Of a stretch of 64,000 bases of DNA, positions 62,745 to 64,000 are shown in pieces. This DNA comes from Eriocheir sinensis (Eukaryota > Arthropoda > Malacostraca > Decapoda > Varunidae). A model generated the notes under the pieces. The model worked only from the letters and a program-made list of their open reading frames with translations. It had not been told where the DNA came from and did no database searches. A program made the translations under genes and the position numbers. The DNA is taken from contig NC_066518.1 in the NCBI RefSeq assembly GCF_024679095.1, positions 4,112,610-4,176,609 of the forward strand, read 5' to 3'. Within the stretch, counting starts at the first letter, position 1. Each line of letters starts with the position of its first letter.

Positions 62745-62800
62745 ATTAGTGGTGATGACGGCGCTAGTGGTGGTGGTGGTGGTGGTGGTGGTAGTAGTGA
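62745..62800. repeat. (GGT)n with flank shared with 61070
   Basis: AGTGATGATGACGGCGCTAG then GTGGTGGTGG occurs at 61063-61100, and GTGGTGATGACGGCGCTAG plus GTGGTGG here. The shared unique flank indicates duplication of the locus. Confidence 0.8.
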
Positions 62801-62979
62801 GTCCAGGACGGTAATAAGAGTGTCGGTTAGGCGCATACAGGGAGTCCGTTCGCTATTCACCTTAATTTTGGCGTACGAGGAAGCGTATTAATTACAGACA
62901 TGCCTCTCTGCCCGCCCGCTGCCCCCTCACTCACTCCTTGCCTTGAACATGCAGTGGGTGAGATGCAGAGCTCGCTGGA

Positions 62980-63430
62980 ACCCCGATGCGAAGAGAATGG
63001 AAAGGAGCCCAAGGAAAAGAAAGGAAAGGGAGAGGAAAGAAAAGAAGAGAAGAGGAGAGAAAATTGAAGGGAAAGAAAGGGGATACAAGGGAAGGGTGAG
63101 AAAGGAAAGGAAAGATAAGGGCAAAACAGGGAGAGGAAAGAAGGGGAATGTTATGACACGACAGGGAAAGGAAGAGAAGGGAGGGGATGGGAAGACAAGG
63201 TAAGGGAAGCGGAAGACAATGGAAAGAGAAGGGAACGAGATGGAAAAGGAAAAGAAGGATAGGGAAGGATAAGGAAGGGGATGGTGGGAAGGGAAGGGAA
63301 AAGAAAGAAATGAAAACAAAAAGAAGGTTATTTAGGAAGGAAAATGAGGAGAATGGTGGAAAGGAAAGTGTAGGGAAGGGAAAGGAAAAGAATGAAAAGG
63401 AAGGAAAGAGAAGGAAAAAAGGGCCAATTT
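62980..63430. repeat. Polypurine tract, about 450 bp
   Basis: GGAAAGGGAGAGGAAAG-type purine run on plus; Lys/Arg/Glu frames are artefacts. A (CA)n follows at 63460-63484. Confidence 0.88.
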
Positions 63431-63489
63431 CGATAAGTGGAACTGGTGGTTGGGAAATTCACACACACACACACACACACACACGGAAA

Positions 63490-64000
63490 ACCAAAATCGA
63501 TGCTTAGGCCTAAAATAGCGGATCGGAGTCATCGCTTACCTTCCCGTTGTGCATAATAGAAACACTAATGAGGCTCGCAACACGCAACATGGCCGATGAA
63601 GATGTTGGCCAATGCTGCACATGAAGGAAGGGTTTTAATAAGATAATGTTAGTAAGATTGCGGTAGGGAAAGACCAGGGTACGACTCATAGCAATGGATT
63701 TGAAGTTAAGTAATTCTAAGCTCCCTGCGGGCATAGCCAAGCACTGACGTAGTAATTGTAGTAGTAAATAAGTTTCCCTCCGAGACTGACCTTCCTTATG
63801 GCCGCTTCTTCCATTTTATTTTTATTTTACCTGGAGCTGTGCCTAGCGGGATATTCTTTTTTTTTATGTTTCTTGTTTTTTGACTCTGAGCCGCCTTCCT
63901 TGCCGTGAAAAAAGTCGTACAGGCTTGGCAGTAATACGGTGTCAGTCGATGCGAAAGATATCCCAAAAGTGTCAGCGGTAAGGTCATGTAGAGGGAAGGG
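63490..64000. other. Window end, no gene recognised
   Basis: Unique-looking sequence with short frames; nothing supported. Confidence 0.4.

Overview
The window is nuclear DNA of an arthropod, most likely a decapod crustacean (inferred). The four protein-coding genes I can support are all interrupted by GT-AG introns. Their predicted proteins follow the arthropod and human families closely in length and motif position. The DNA between them is full of short DNA transposons, decayed non-LTR retrotransposons, tRNA-derived SINEs and very dense dinucleotide and trinucleotide microsatellites, as in published shrimp and crab genomes. No bacterial, viral or organellar gene was seen, and no intact transposase, reverse transcriptase, rRNA or tRNA gene.

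Layout. 1-3.5 kb: nested small inverted-repeat elements flanked by TTAA, plus a retrotransposon tail. 3.5-6.6 kb, minus strand: MRPL41, a mitochondrial ribosomal large-subunit protein (3 exons, 162 aa). A hAT-type miniature element begins 17 bp upstream of its start codon. 7.2-11.4 kb: intergenic, with a foldback, SINE pieces, an AAT/ATT microsatellite and a tandem array. 11.4-20.8 kb, plus strand: TXNDC5/ERp46 (8 exons, 382 aa, three CGHC thioredoxin domains, C-terminal HDEL). 20.8-25.9 kb: intergenic, with a TTAA element and a hAT MITE that has a perfect 8-bp target-site duplication. 25.9-30.6 kb, minus strand: DJ-1/PARK7 (5 exons, 188 aa). 30.6-33.2 kb: an inverted-repeat element, degenerate duplications and a second copy of the hAT element found at MRPL41, here with a perfect target-site duplication. 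33.2-41.0 kb, minus strand: KRTCAP2, an oligosaccharyltransferase subunit (4 exons, 130 aa). Its first coding exon would hold only four coding bases and be separated by a 6-kb intron containing a dead reverse transcriptase. 41-43.3 kb: an inverted-repeat pair and an unidentified CpG-containing block. 43.3-64 kb: no recognisable gene, but dozens of (GA)n, (CA)n, (AT)n, (AAT)n and (ACT)n tracts, several minisatellites, kilobase-scale polypyrimidine and polypurine tracts, two hAT-like copies and a possible promoter or 5' exon near 45.4-45.9 kb.

TXNDC5 and KRTCAP2 both act in the endoplasmic reticulum (disulfide folding and N-glycosylation); MRPL41 and DJ-1 relate to mitochondria and redox. They lie on both strands with separate flanks, and I see no evidence of co-regulation. 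I did not find a new multi-gene system. The most notable material is the transposon biology: two hAT MITE families with subterminal motif arrays and perfect target-site duplications, a piggyBac-like TTAA MITE nest, and signs that retrotransposon sequence seeds or hosts microsatellites. All joins and family calls were made by eye.
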